Below, in pieces: positions 28,565 through 37,018 of a stretch of 64,000 bases of DNA. The notes beneath the pieces were generated by a model. The model was not told the origin of the DNA and did no database searches. It saw only the letters and a list, made by a program, of their open reading frames with translations. Origin of the DNA: Chryseobacterium takakiae (lineage in GTDB: Bacteria > Bacteroidota > Bacteroidia > Flavobacteriales > Weeksellaceae). The stretch is taken from the NCBI RefSeq assembly GCF_900129385.1, contig NZ_FQVO01000011.1, positions 62,001 to 126,000 of the forward strand, in the 5' to 3' direction. A program made the position numbers and the translations under genes. The stretch's first letter is position 1; every line of letters starts with the position of its first letter.

Positions 28565-28636
28565 ACCAAATAAATGCTAAACTTTGGCACAGTTTTTACA
28601 TCATATCGGGTGAAAATATATTATAAAGTTACTAAA

Positions 28637-29347
28637 ATGATAGGGTATTATATAATCATTGGGATTTCAATGCTTGTAAGCTGGTGGGTTTCATCCAGGC
28701 TGAAGTCGAAATTCGAATATTATTCAAAAGTGCATCTTCGGAACGGGCTTTCCGGAAAGGAGGTGGCAGAGAAGATGCTGAGAGATAACGGAATTAATGA
28801 TGTTCAGGTAATATCGGTTCCGGGGCAATTAACAGACCACTACAATCCTGAAAATAAAACGGTGAACCTTTCAGAAGCCGTTTACATGCAGAGAAATGCG
28901 GCTGCGGCTGCAGTTGCTGCCCATGAATGCGGACATGCTGTACAGCATAAAGTAGGATATTCAATGCTGCAGCTTCGTTCAAAACTGGTGCCTGTAGTAC
29001 AGATAAGCTCAAATCTTATGCAGTTTGTGCTTATTGCAGGGATTATGATTATGGCTGCTACACAATCTATTGAGAACCCAACGGGAAACCGTTTGGTTTT
29101 GGCAATAGGCGTGATCATGTTTGCATGTACAACGCTGTTTGCTTTTATTACTCTTCCTGTAGAATACGATGCGAGTAACAGAGCAATGAAATGGCTGAGA
29201 GATACCGGTACGGTAACCGCAGAAGAGTATGTAGGGGTAAAAGACAGTTTAAAATGGGCGGCCAGAACCTATGTGGTAGCGGCTATCGGATCATTGGCTC
29301 AGCTTTTATACTGGGCATCACTGCTTATGGGAGGCAGAAGAGATTAA
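28637..29347 (+). CDS. Membrane zinc metallopeptidase (YugP-like)
   Basis: This 236-residue protein has an N-terminal membrane helix, then the zinc motif HECGH in AAVAAHECGHAVQH, and two or three further membrane helices. This is the layout of the YugP/Zn_peptidase_2 family. I chose ATG 28637 (MIGYYIII) because the 21 residues upstream in frame are not family-like. It ends four bases inside the convergent YigZ gene. Confidence 0.88.
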   Translation: MIGYYIIIGISMLVSWWVSSRLKSKFEYYSKVHLRNGLSGKEVAEKMLRDNGINDVQVISVPGQLTDHYNPENKTVNLSEAVYMQRNAAAAAVAAHECGHAVQHKVGYSMLQLRSKLVPVVQISSNLMQFVLIAGIMIMAATQSIENPTGNRLVLAIGVIMFACTTLFAFITLPVEYDASNRAMKWLRDTGTVTAEEYVGVKDSLKWAARTYVVAAIGSLAQLLYWASLLMGGRRD

Positions 29348-29949
29348 TTTTTAAAATTAAAAGTTATATGCTGCATTTCGGACAGTTTGTCCGAAATGCT
29401 TTTTTTTTGTGACAGCTTTAACGATGCGGTAACCTTACATTTTTCTTCAGCAGCAAAATCCATCACTTTTGCGTCATATTTAGAAAGAATTGTAAAGATG
29501 ATGTTTTGCTGATCAAAATTGAAATTTATTTCTAATATTGTTTCAAGTTCCTTTGTAATAATGTGAGATTCTTCCAAAGTGAGCTTAGCAGATTCTTTAT
29601 ATGTTTTTACCAAGCCGGAAACCCCTAGTTTTGTACCGCCGTAATAGCGGACCACAATAACGATTACATTGGTAATTTCATGGGCAAGAAGCTGGTTGTA
29701 AATCGGAAGTCCAGCGCTTCCCGAAGGTTCTCCGTCGTCATTGGCCCGATAATTTTCCCCGTGGAGCCCTATTCTGAAAGCATAACAATAGTGTGTCGCT
29801 TTGGGATGCTCTGATTTTATTTGTTCTAAAGCATGTTTAAGCTCTTCTTCATTGTTTACCGGATAGGCAAATCCTATAAATTTACTTCCTTTTTCTTTTA
29901 ATAAAATATTTTCTACGGGTTTTTCTATCGTTTTGTACTCAAACAACAT
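29344..29949 (-). CDS. YigZ/IMPACT-family protein
   Basis: This 201-residue protein has the UPF0029 pattern: KGSKFIGFAYPV, ATHYCYAFRIG, NDDGEPSGSAGLPI and VRYYGGTKLGVSGL. The C-terminal half has the DUF1949 fold typical of YigZ. The family is linked to translation control (IMPACT/GCN1 in eukaryotes), but the bacterial role is unclear. Its start overlaps the end of ribD by 11 bases. Its 3' end contains the terminator of the convergent peptidase gene. Confidence 0.9.
   Translation of the reverse strand: MLFEYKTIEKPVENILLKEKGSKFIGFAYPVNNEEELKHALEQIKSEHPKATHYCYAFRIGLHGENYRANDDGEPSGSAGLPIYNQLLAHEITNVIVIVVRYYGGTKLGVSGLVKTYKESAKLTLEESHIITKELETILEINFNFDQQNIIFTILSKYDAKVMDFAAEEKCKVTASLKLSQKKSISDKLSEMQHITFNFKN
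29373..29409 (+). terminator. Terminator of the zinc peptidase gene, inside the yigZ coding sequence
   Basis: A perfect 11-bp stem gcatttcggac/gtccgaaatgc with a 5-base loop is followed by nine T. It lies within the last codons of the convergent YigZ gene, so the same bases also encode protein on the other strand. Confidence 0.8.
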
Positions 29950-30973
29950 AATTCTTTCTCTTGTAAAATCGTATTAAATTATCCCTGAATATTTCTTTTT
30001 TTTCAGGTTTTGCGTCAAATTGCGGAGCTTTTGTACCGTTTTCAAGTTTTAAATTTTTATTTTCAATGACTATAGCTTCATCCCAAAGATTTTCATCAAT
30101 AAATTGTTGAAGGGTAAATCTTCCTCCTTCTATGATCACCGACTGGATTTGTTCGTTGTACAGTACATGCATCAGTTCATTCAGTGGATTTTCTTTATTG
30201 ATTTTTATAAAACGGATATTTCCTTTTTCTTCATCTTTAACCGCATTAACAACCAAAGTTTTTGCATCTTCATTATAAATATTGAAATCCTGCGGGACTT
30301 TCAGGTCAAAATCGATCAAAATTCTCACAGGGTTTATGCCTTCAACATTTCGTACTGTGAGAGCAGGATTGTCATTCAAAGCGGTTTGGGTTCCTACAAG
30401 AATGGCGTGTTCGTCTGCTCTAAGATTGTGAACAAACTGATTGACCAATGGATTTGAGATGGAAACCGGTTTAAAATCTTTATCCATAAACCCGTCACCG
30501 GACTGTGCCCATTTCAGAATAATATATGGTCTTTTCTTTTCATGATAAGTGAAAAATCTCTTGTTTAATTCGGTGCACTCTTTCTCAAAAGTTCCTGAAA
30601 CGACTTCTATTCCCGCATCCTGAATGATTTTTTTTCCTTTTCCGTTTACTTTATCATGAGAATCCATAGCTCCGATAACTACTTTTTTAAAGCCCAGTTC
30701 TTTGATTTTTAAGGCACACGGCGGTGTCTTTCCATAATGAGCGCAGGGTTCCAGCGATACATAGATTGTGGATTCCGGGATAAGGGAAAGATCTTTAACG
30801 GAATTAATGGCATTGATTTCCGCATGGTTTTCACCTGCTTTATGATGATAGCCTTCACCGATAATTTGGTCATTATGTACGATGACGCTTCCAACCAGCG
30901 GATTAGGATAAGTTTTTCCTAATGCTTTGTTAGCGAGTTCAATACATCTTTTTATATAAAATTCGTCCTGCAT
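29939..30973 (-). CDS. ribD: Bifunctional riboflavin biosynthesis protein RibD
   Basis: RibD deaminates and then reduces the pyrimidine intermediate in riboflavin synthesis. The N-terminal deaminase domain has the zinc motif HAEINAI and PCAHYGKTPPC. The C-terminal reductase domain has ILKWAQSGDGFM and SVIIEGG. I place the start at 30973 (MQDEFYIKR, 344 residues); an ATG at 30997 would add eight residues. It overlaps yigZ by 11 bases, so the two are co-transcribed. Confidence 0.93.
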   Translation of the reverse strand: MQDEFYIKRCIELANKALGKTYPNPLVGSVIVHNDQIIGEGYHHKAGENHAEINAINSVKDLSLIPESTIYVSLEPCAHYGKTPPCALKIKELGFKKVVIGAMDSHDKVNGKGKKIIQDAGIEVVSGTFEKECTELNKRFFTYHEKKRPYIILKWAQSGDGFMDKDFKPVSISNPLVNQFVHNLRADEHAILVGTQTALNDNPALTVRNVEGINPVRILIDFDLKVPQDFNIYNEDAKTLVVNAVKDEEKGNIRFIKINKENPLNELMHVLYNEQIQSVIIEGGRFTLQQFIDENLWDEAIVIENKNLKLENGTKAPQFDAKPEKKEIFRDNLIRFYKRKNYVV

Positions 30974-31032
30974 ATTGAATGAAAAAAGCGAAGACAAATT
31001 ACTTTGCTCCGCCTTTTTAATTTTAAATTATA

Positions 31033-32838
31033 TTATTCTCCTGCAATAATGCTGTGAAGATTTTGTTTTAATGTTTCAAGATGAGTCTTTTTCTCATCAA
31101 TAGAATCAAATGTTTCTTTTAAAAGCGGGTTTTCTCTGGATGGATTCTTGAAGAAAGCAAGGTTATTTTCCAGTTTTACAATTTCAGCTTCAAGATCCGA
31201 GATCTGGCTTTTTATTTTTCTTGCTTTATCAGTTAGCTGATTTTCAGATAAACCTTCTTCTTTGAGCTCAAGCTCGTTGATTTTGTTGAGTTTAAGCTTT
31301 TCTCTTAATGTTTTGTTGAATTCTGTATTGATTGAAATCTTATCTCTAGGGACTTTTCCGATATTGTTCCATGAGGTTTTTATCGCTTCGATTCTTTCGA
31401 TGCTTCCTTCTTCGTTGGTTACTGTTTTCAGTTCATCGAGAAGTGCTTTTTTATTTTTATAATTTTCTTTCCAGTTATCGGTAGAAGCATTACTCTTTTC
31501 TCTGTAATTATTGAAAAAGGCATTACAGGCATCGCGGAATTCGTCCCAGATTTTATTGGTCATGCTTTTGGGAACGTGACCTATTTTCTTCCAGTCTTCC
31601 TGGAGCTTTTTAAATAAAGGTACTGCAATATCCCACTCTTCGTTGTTCTGGTTATCTTTTGCTGTCTGGATAAGTTTTAGTTTTTCTTCAAGATTCGCTT
31701 GCTGAGAGCCTTTTAATGACTTGTAATAGGTATTTTTAGTTGTGTTGAAGGATCTTAAAGTTGTTTTGAAATCATTCCAGTTTTGGTTGGAAAGTTTTCT
31801 TGGCACACTTCCTGTTTTCAGGAATTCCGATCTTAATTCTTCTACTCTTTTAATGGCATTTTGCCAGTAATTATGGTTCGGATTTTCAGACGGTTCCGAA
31901 AGTTTTTTTATTTCGGCGATAATCTGATTTTTCTTCTCAAGATTTTCATTTTGTTCGGTTTCGATAGCTGCTGAAAGTTCAGACTTTCTTTCGTGGATTT
32001 TATTGGAAATTTCCTTGAACTCTTCCCATGTTTTTTCACGGAACTCTTCTGCAACCGGCTCTGCTTCTTCTTTCCAGAGTTTATGAAGGTACTGAAGCTC
32101 ATTTAGTGCTTTCTGAATAACAGGTTCCTGTTCCAGTTGCTTTGCACGCTCAATGATATGCTGTCTTTTTTCAAGATTATGGCTGTATTCCTGTTCAAGA
32201 AACTCTTTATTGAGATCCAACATCTGGTAAAACTGATTCAGATGATGAAAATAATTGTTGTTAAGAATTTTGAATTCAGACTTTGCTACCTGTCCTGCCT
32301 TAGACCAGTCTTCCTTAATCTCTCTTATGGATTTGAAAAGATTGGTTCCGGGTTCGGAATTAGTGTACAGACTTTTAAGTCTTTCAATGATATTCTGGCG
32401 GTGTTCCAGGTTTTTTTTCTGCTCCTCTTCCTGTCCTTTTTGGAAGGTGTCATGTTTTTCCCTGAAAATATTTACCAAGGCTGAAAATTTAGCCTGAGAA
32501 GGGTGTTCAAAGTTAAAATTTTCAGGAGCATTTCCCGCATCGATATATTCGTGTTTTTTGTCCTCCACTTCATCATGGATGTAATGACTTGCTTTCTCTT
32601 TAAGCTGATTAAATTTTTTGAAATTTTCACCGGCATTGGGAGCATTGATGATTTTCTCCATTTCCTTCAGTGTATCACTGAGGGAAAGCTGTACCTCTTC
32701 ATGTTCTTCGTCGTGCTCATGTTCTTCAGCATGAACGGTTTCATCTTTTGGAGTGGCGTCTTCTGAAGTTTCTTCCGAAGATTCCGGAGTAAATTTTTTG
32801 TTTTCCTCGTTTTCAGAAAGATTGTTTTCTGTAATCAT
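31033..32838 (-). CDS. DUF349-repeat protein
   Basis: This 601-residue, very acidic, helical protein has an acidic N-terminus (about 1-55, Glu- and His-rich). Several repeats of about 70 residues follow, each with a W in a pattern such as DWSKAGQVAKSEFKILNNN, LRSEFLKTGSVPRKLSNQNW and DWKKIGHVPKSMTNKIWDEF. These are DUF349 repeats. The C-terminus (about 535-601) looks like a coiled coil. DUF349 proteins are common in Flavobacteriia; the function is unknown. Confidence 0.88.
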   Translation of the reverse strand: MITENNLSENEENKKFTPESSEETSEDATPKDETVHAEEHEHDEEHEEVQLSLSDTLKEMEKIINAPNAGENFKKFNQLKEKASHYIHDEVEDKKHEYIDAGNAPENFNFEHPSQAKFSALVNIFREKHDTFQKGQEEEQKKNLEHRQNIIERLKSLYTNSEPGTNLFKSIREIKEDWSKAGQVAKSEFKILNNNYFHHLNQFYQMLDLNKEFLEQEYSHNLEKRQHIIERAKQLEQEPVIQKALNELQYLHKLWKEEAEPVAEEFREKTWEEFKEISNKIHERKSELSAAIETEQNENLEKKNQIIAEIKKLSEPSENPNHNYWQNAIKRVEELRSEFLKTGSVPRKLSNQNWNDFKTTLRSFNTTKNTYYKSLKGSQQANLEEKLKLIQTAKDNQNNEEWDIAVPLFKKLQEDWKKIGHVPKSMTNKIWDEFRDACNAFFNNYREKSNASTDNWKENYKNKKALLDELKTVTNEEGSIERIEAIKTSWNNIGKVPRDKISINTEFNKTLREKLKLNKINELELKEEGLSENQLTDKARKIKSQISDLEAEIVKLENNLAFFKNPSRENPLLKETFDSIDEKKTHLETLKQNLHSIIAGE

Positions 32839-32896
32839 AGCAAATCGTTTATTGTGAGTGGCATTAATATAGCTTCTAAATATATAGCAAAAAAGC

Positions 32897-32904
32897 CAAA
32901 TATA
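32897..32904 (-). promoter_or_regulatory. Candidate -7 box for the DUF349 gene
   Basis: TATATTTG on the minus strand fits TAnnTTTG, 58 bases before the start codon at 32838. No -33 element is clear. Confidence 0.35.
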
Positions 32905-32917
32905 GCACTAATTTATG

Positions 32918-33655
32918 TTATTTTTTTTGAAAGTTCCAAATTTCCCAGGCTTTTTCTGCCTGTTGCTCAAGCATGTAATATCCATTCACTGTTTTTGCTC
33001 CTTTTTCTGAAGCTTTGATAATGAATTGCGTATAGCTTGGGTTGTAAATCAAATCAATGATGAGATGGTCTTTTGTGATGCCTTCAAAAGGAAAATCCAG
33101 GCATTCCTCTACATTGGGAAAAGTTCCCACCGGGGTACATTGAATGATAATTTTGTGATCTTCAACCATTTTTCTGTCCAGATTGAGATAATTTATTTCC
33201 GTATTTCTTGACACTGTAACAGATGGAATATTATTCTTGTCCAGAATGTATTTTACCGCTTTTGCTGCGCCGCCGTTTCCTAATACGATCGCCGATTCCT
33301 GGTGTGGCTTTTTGTGAAGCAGTAATGTTTTTTCAAACCCGAAGGCATCTGTGTTGTAGCCGGTTGTTTTTCCGTTTTCAATTAAAACGCAATTTACGGC
33401 ACCAATTTTTTTTGCCTCCTCACTGAGATCATCCAGATAGTCGATGATTTTTTCTTTGTAAGGAATGGTAACGTTAAATCCTATCAGATCAGGAATAGTG
33501 AAAAGTTCGTTCACTTCGTGAATTTCAGTCAGATCAAAAATAGTATAAGAATAGCCTTTTAACATCAGTTTCTGAAATTTATCTTCAAAGAACTTTTTAG
33601 AGAAAGAATATGATATATTTCTTCCGATGAGGCCTAATTTTTTATTGGAATCCAT
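32918..33655 (-). CDS. aroE: Shikimate dehydrogenase
   Basis: AroE reduces 3-dehydroshikimate to shikimate with NADPH in the chorismate pathway. The 245-residue protein has LIGRNISYSFSKKFF (substrate loop), GFNVTIPYKEKI with the catalytic Lys, LGNGGAAKAVKYIL (dinucleotide-binding loop) and the C-terminal NGYYMLEQQAEKAW. It is slightly shorter than the E. coli enzyme (272) but complete. Confidence 0.94.
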   Translation of the reverse strand: MDSNKKLGLIGRNISYSFSKKFFEDKFQKLMLKGYSYTIFDLTEIHEVNELFTIPDLIGFNVTIPYKEKIIDYLDDLSEEAKKIGAVNCVLIENGKTTGYNTDAFGFEKTLLLHKKPHQESAIVLGNGGAAKAVKYILDKNNIPSVTVSRNTEINYLNLDRKMVEDHKIIIQCTPVGTFPNVEECLDFPFEGITKDHLIIDLIYNPSYTQFIIKASEKGAKTVNGYYMLEQQAEKAWEIWNFQKK

Positions 33656-33662
33656 AGTATAA

Positions 33663-33695
33663 AAATAAAAAAAAGACTGGAAAAACCGGTCTTTA
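33663..33695 (-). terminator. Rho-independent terminator
   Basis: On the minus strand, a 7-bp stem agaccgg/ccagtct with a 5-base loop is followed by eight T. It sits between the ABC permease gene and aroE. Confidence 0.65.
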
Positions 33696-33859
33696 TATAA
33701 ATATTTTTTTTATAGATTACTCTATCATAATTTTGAGGAAAAGAATATTTTCTTTCATTTATTTTAAATTTTTGAGGCTTTTCTGTAATCTGGATTATAT
33801 CTTTCCTGAAAATAAAAATCAAAGCTTTTTTAATTTCACGAATATTTTTCTTATACGGG

Positions 33860-35065
33860 TTAATTTTTAGTAATATAATCTTTACTTATTTTAGAAAACA
33901 CCCATGAAATACCAAAGCCGAAAAGTGCTGCAGTAACCGCGACAATGAGATAGTTTTTGCCTACGATTTTTACCGGAAAAGGCAGGGTTTCATTGGCTTT
34001 GAAAAACTCGGTATACTGCTGGAAAAAGCAAAGTGCAGTTCCAAGAATGAGCCCGGAAATAATTCCCAAAACAACGATAAGAATTCCTGTATAAAAATAA
34101 ATCTGACGAAGATGGCTTAAAGGTAACCCTAATGACACCAAGGATTTTGCCTGCTGTTTTTTGTCAAGTTGTAAAATAATGATAGCTCCCGCAAGGTTAA
34201 AGGTTGTAATAAAAATGACCAGTGCAAAAATTAAATAAATAAATAATTTTTCGGTGTTGATCATTTTCCAGAATGCAGCATTTTCTTCTTCTTTGGTTTT
34301 AATATCAACATTTTTTCCTAAAGAAGACAGGAGCTGCTGTTTTACTAAATTTGTATTATCAGGATTTTTTAGTTTGATAACAATCTGATAAGTGGAGTGT
34401 TTTGGAAGGTTCAGTAACTCTTCGGTAAGTTCAATAGGTGCGATAATGTAATTGTCCAATTGGTCTTTACCGGGAAAGACTCCTGTCACCAGAATGTCTT
34501 TTTTGTTATAAATATCCTCCTCTTTATTGATAATTCCGGTTCCCGGTTTAGGCATAAATAATGTTGCATAATCTGAATTGGAAGGTACCGGAATGGAAAG
34601 CCTGTTATCCAGGGAGTTTTCCATTAAAACTTCATTGGAATACTTAAAACCCGGATAGGCTCCGTAAAAAATATCTTTATCAATAGGATTTACTTTTGTG
34701 TAAGCGGAATCTACACCTCTCAGATAAGCAATATCGCCTTTTCCGTTATAGCTGATGTAAACTTTTTCTTCAATAACCCTTGAAAAATGACTGATTTCTT
34801 TATTGTTTTTAAGAATAGTATTTATATTGTCAAAATCTTTCAGGGTTTTTCCGGAATTGCTTTTAATGGTAAGATCTGCATGAAGATTGGAAATGAGTTC
34901 CTTGTTGAGATCTTCCAGTCCTGAGAATACCGAAATGATGACAAACATTGCAGTAACGGCAACCGTCATAGCCCCAACAGCAAGCCAGGTAATGAATGTA
35001 ACTGCAGTGCTTCCTTTTTTTGACAAAAGGTATCTGGATGCGATATAAAATGCAATATTTTTCAA
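33860..35065 (-). CDS. FtsX/LolE-family ABC transporter permease
   Basis: This 401-residue inner-membrane protein has an N-terminal helix (FITWLAVGAMTVAVTAMFVII), a large periplasmic domain (about 50-270) and three C-terminal helices ending in FGISWVFSK. This is the MacB/FtsX/LolCE layout. In Flavobacteriia such proteins are annotated as LolC/LolE-like lipoprotein-release permeases, but the ATPase partner is not next to it. It starts three bases after the rbfA stop codon. Confidence 0.82.
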   Translation of the reverse strand: MKNIAFYIASRYLLSKKGSTAVTFITWLAVGAMTVAVTAMFVIISVFSGLEDLNKELISNLHADLTIKSNSGKTLKDFDNINTILKNNKEISHFSRVIEEKVYISYNGKGDIAYLRGVDSAYTKVNPIDKDIFYGAYPGFKYSNEVLMENSLDNRLSIPVPSNSDYATLFMPKPGTGIINKEEDIYNKKDILVTGVFPGKDQLDNYIIAPIELTEELLNLPKHSTYQIVIKLKNPDNTNLVKQQLLSSLGKNVDIKTKEEENAAFWKMINTEKLFIYLIFALVIFITTFNLAGAIIILQLDKKQQAKSLVSLGLPLSHLRQIYFYTGILIVVLGIISGLILGTALCFFQQYTEFFKANETLPFPVKIVGKNYLIVAVTAALFGFGISWVFSKISKDYITKN

Positions 35066-35068
35066 AGG

Positions 35069-35428
35069 TTACAGAATAGGATTATCACCTTCACCTCTTA
35101 ATTCCCGGTCTAATTTTTCAACGTCATCAAGAGTAGTATCTAAATAAAAGTTGAGATTAGGAATGACACGAACCTGTTTGGCCATTTTCTGACCGATGAA
35201 ATTTCTATACTGCGCTTTATTTTCTTCTATTTCTTTCATCACGGCAGCACGGAATTCCTGAGGAAATATGCTCAGATAGATTTTAGCGATTCCTAAATCT
35301 GCGGTCACTTTTACATCAGAAACTGATACCAAAATGCCTTGCCCGCTTTCTGCAGCCTGTTTGCGGAAAAGTTCCGCGAAGTCTTCCTGTATGATCTGTG
35401 CTACTTTTCGTTGTCTGTTGCTTTCCAT
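35069..35428 (-). CDS. rbfA: 30S ribosome-binding factor RbfA
   Basis: RbfA helps mature the 3'/5' ends of 16S rRNA in the 30S particle. The 119-residue protein has MESNRQRKVAQIIQEDFAEL at the start, VKVTADLGIAKIYLSIF (the KH-like strand) and RVIPNLNFYLDTTLDDVEKLD near the end. ATG 35428 is the family-like start. The frame is open to 35578, but that extension overlaps the divergent epimerase gene. Confidence 0.92.
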   Translation of the reverse strand: MESNRQRKVAQIIQEDFAELFRKQAAESGQGILVSVSDVKVTADLGIAKIYLSIFPQEFRAAVMKEIEENKAQYRNFIGQKMAKQVRVIPNLNFYLDTTLDDVEKLDRELRGEGDNPIL

Positions 35429-35445
35429 AAGTTGTGCAAATTTAG

Positions 35446-35453
35446 TACTTTTG
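35446..35453 (+). promoter_or_regulatory. Candidate -7 box for the methylmalonyl-CoA epimerase gene
   Basis: TACTTTTG fits TAnnTTTG and lies 60 bases before the ATG at 35514, in the short divergent region shared with rbfA. Confidence 0.35.
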
Positions 35454-35513
35454 TTTGAATTGATACTTTGAAAATTTGAACGTTTATCAAATTTACAACT
35501 TAATATATAATTT

Positions 35514-35912
35514 ATGAAATTAGAACATATCGGTATAGCGGTAAAATCTTTGGGAATTTCAGACGAGCTCTTTTCCAAACTTCTGGGAACGGAATCTTAT
35601 AAAAAAGAAACAGTGGAGAGAGAAGGTGTTGTCACATCATTCTATGCTGCAGGAGAAAGTAAAATTGAACTTCTGGAAGCCAGTAGAGAAGAAAGCCCGA
35701 TCTCCAGATTTATTGATAAAAAAGGGGAAGGTATTCACCATTTGGCTTTTGGTGTTGAAAATATACTATATGAAGTTGCACGATTAAAAAAGGAAGGATT
35801 TGAGTTTATTTCCGAAGAACCAAAGGAAGGAGCTGATAATAAATTAATTGTATTCCTGCATCCGAAATGCACCAACGGGGTACTTGTAGAACTTTGTCAA
35901 GAAAAGCAATAA
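35514..35912 (+). CDS. mce: Methylmalonyl-CoA epimerase
   Basis: This enzyme interconverts the R and S forms of methylmalonyl-CoA in propionate metabolism. The 132-residue vicinal-oxygen-chelate protein has LEHIGIAVKSL with the first metal His, a middle IELLEAS with Glu, GIHHLAFGVENI with the second His, and LVELCQ with the last Glu. It is divergent from rbfA and directly upstream of the tRNA gene. Confidence 0.92.
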   Translation: MKLEHIGIAVKSLGISDELFSKLLGTESYKKETVEREGVVTSFYAAGESKIELLEASREESPISRFIDKKGEGIHHLAFGVENILYEVARLKKEGFEFISEEPKEGADNKLIVFLHPKCTNGVLVELCQEKQ

Positions 35913-35918
35913 AAAATT

Positions 35919-35947
35919 TTGTAGTGACGGAAATTTTGTTATTTTTG
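35919..35947 (+). promoter_or_regulatory. Promoter of the tRNA gene
   Basis: TTG at 35919-35921 and TATTTTTG at 35940-35947 are separated by 18 bases. This is the full Bacteroidota promoter layout (-33 TTG, -7 TAnnTTTG). The tRNA starts 26 bases after the -7 box. Confidence 0.7.
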
Positions 35948-35973
35948 CAGTCACAAAATTCAACCAATTTTGC

Positions 35974-36047
35974 GGTCCTATAGCTCAGTTGGTTAGAGCA
36001 CCTGACTCATAATCAGGTGGTCCCTGGTTCGAGCCCAGGTGGGACCA
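35974..36047 (+). tRNA. tRNA with anticodon CAT (Met or Ile2)
   Basis: A 74-base cloverleaf. The acceptor stem GGTCCTA pairs with TGGGACC, with discriminator A at 36047. The D arm has AGCTCAGTTGGTTAGAGC. The anticodon stem is CCTGA/TCAGG with loop CTCATAA. The T arm is CCTGG-TTCGAGC-CCAGG. CCA is not encoded. Anticodon CAT means elongator Met, or Ile2 if the C is modified to lysidine; the sequence alone does not settle it. Its 3' half is the left attachment site of the island. Confidence 0.93.
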
Positions 36048-36048
36048 C
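36006..36048 (+). other. attL: left attachment site in the tRNA 3' half
   Basis: This 43-base segment runs from the anticodon loop to just past the discriminator base. It is repeated in direct orientation at 51786-51828 with two differences (36024 and 36038). The tRNA gene is left intact by the insertion. Use of a tRNA 3' end by a tyrosine integrase is the usual pattern. Confidence 0.88.
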
Positions 36049-36058
36049 TTTTTAAATC

Positions 36059-36090
36059 AAGCACTTACAGAAATGTGGGTGCTTTTTTTA
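36059..36090 (+). terminator. Hairpin terminator after the tRNA
   Basis: Stem aagcac/gtgctt with an internal loop is followed by seven T. It is just inside the island and could stop tRNA transcription. Confidence 0.5.
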
Positions 36091-36096
36091 TTTTTG

Positions 36097-36116
36097 GCTG
36101 CAACAATACTGCAACA
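36097..36116 (+). repeat. Left subterminal repeat, candidate integrase arm site
   Basis: gctgcaacaatactgcaaca contains two copies of CTGCAACA. A copy with one mismatch lies at 51640-51659 near the right end, in the same orientation. Paired repeats just inside both att sites are where arm-type integrase or excisionase sites would be expected. Confidence 0.45.
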
Positions 36117-36134
36117 TTTTATTAATTTTGAATT

Positions 36135-36890
36135 GTGAATGATATTTACTATTTCAGACAAATCGAAACTTTTTCAAATTCTGTTGCTAATGAAATTGTA
36201 CCATTAGAAAAATGCAACATTATTCCAATTGATGTAGATAACTTCAAATTTAAACAATTTTCCGTTCCTTCTAACATACTGAAATTGCTTAGAGAATTAG
36301 TAAAGCTATATAATTTAGAAATATTTTCTTCTGATTTTATCACACTGTTAGCTTTCACTCAAAATACATATTTTAATGAAAGTGAACATCTATCAATTAT
36401 TAACTCGATGGATGAAGACTATTTAAATTTATCTAAAAATTTATCTTCACTATTTGATATTTTAGAAGAATATTTGTTTTCTAATAATTATAATTATTTA
36501 AAAAGTATTTATTTTAAAAATAAGAATGGTAATAATCTTACTGTTGATAATTTTTTCTTAGTTCAAGACATATACTCTTCAATAATTCATTATTACGGAT
36601 TTAATAAGGATAATTTCAGCTCTAAAAGATTGCAAATACTGGAAGATGAATCGACTATGCAATTCAAAAATACATCTGAAATCTACAAAAAACAATTCAT
36701 TAAGCAATTGCATTCTTTTTTAATTGACCGAGATTTAAAAAAATCAGATTCCCTCCGATTTATAGGTGTTTTTCTACATTTTGCTCAAATTCAAAGCAAT
36801 AATAAATATCCAGTCGAGATTTACGATACTCTTAAAGAAAATATTGAGAGTATAGATTTAAAGAATCTAAACAATTATATTTCCAGATAA
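36135..36890 (+). CDS. Hypothetical island protein
   Basis: I do not recognise this 251-residue protein. It is soluble, Asn-, Phe- and Ile-rich, and very AT-rich in codon use. The start is GTG at 36135, because the next ATG is far inside the frame; the true start is uncertain. It is the first gene in the island, 87 bases after attL, and is followed by a 128-base gap with a possible operator. Confidence 0.6.
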   Translation: MNDIYYFRQIETFSNSVANEIVPLEKCNIIPIDVDNFKFKQFSVPSNILKLLRELVKLYNLEIFSSDFITLLAFTQNTYFNESEHLSIINSMDEDYLNLSKNLSSLFDILEEYLFSNNYNYLKSIYFKNKNGNNLTVDNFFLVQDIYSSIIHYYGFNKDNFSSKRLQILEDESTMQFKNTSEIYKKQFIKQLHSFLIDRDLKKSDSLRFIGVFLHFAQIQSNNKYPVEIYDTLKENIESIDLKNLNNYISR

Positions 36891-36971
36891 ATTGAAACAA
36901 GATTTCAATTTTTTATTTTTTTCTGTTTCATATTTTTCCTCTTTATCTTAAGAATTTTGTCACTGTTTAAC

Positions 36972-37004
36972 AACGAAGTCTAAATTTAACGACGTCGGGA
37001 CTTC
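36972..37004 (+). promoter_or_regulatory. Possible operator upstream of the excisionase gene
   Basis: Inverted repeat gaagtc (36975-36980) and gacttc (36999-37004) encloses aacgacgtc. That sequence is also a near copy of aacgaagtc at 36972. It lies 15 bases before the HTH gene, a usual place for an autoregulatory site. Confidence 0.35.
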
Positions 37005-37018
37005 ATAAAATAAAAAAA

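Noticed and set aside
33634..33822. A 62-residue minus-strand frame upstream of aroE
   Set aside because: It runs through the terminator hairpin and the aroE start and has random-looking composition.
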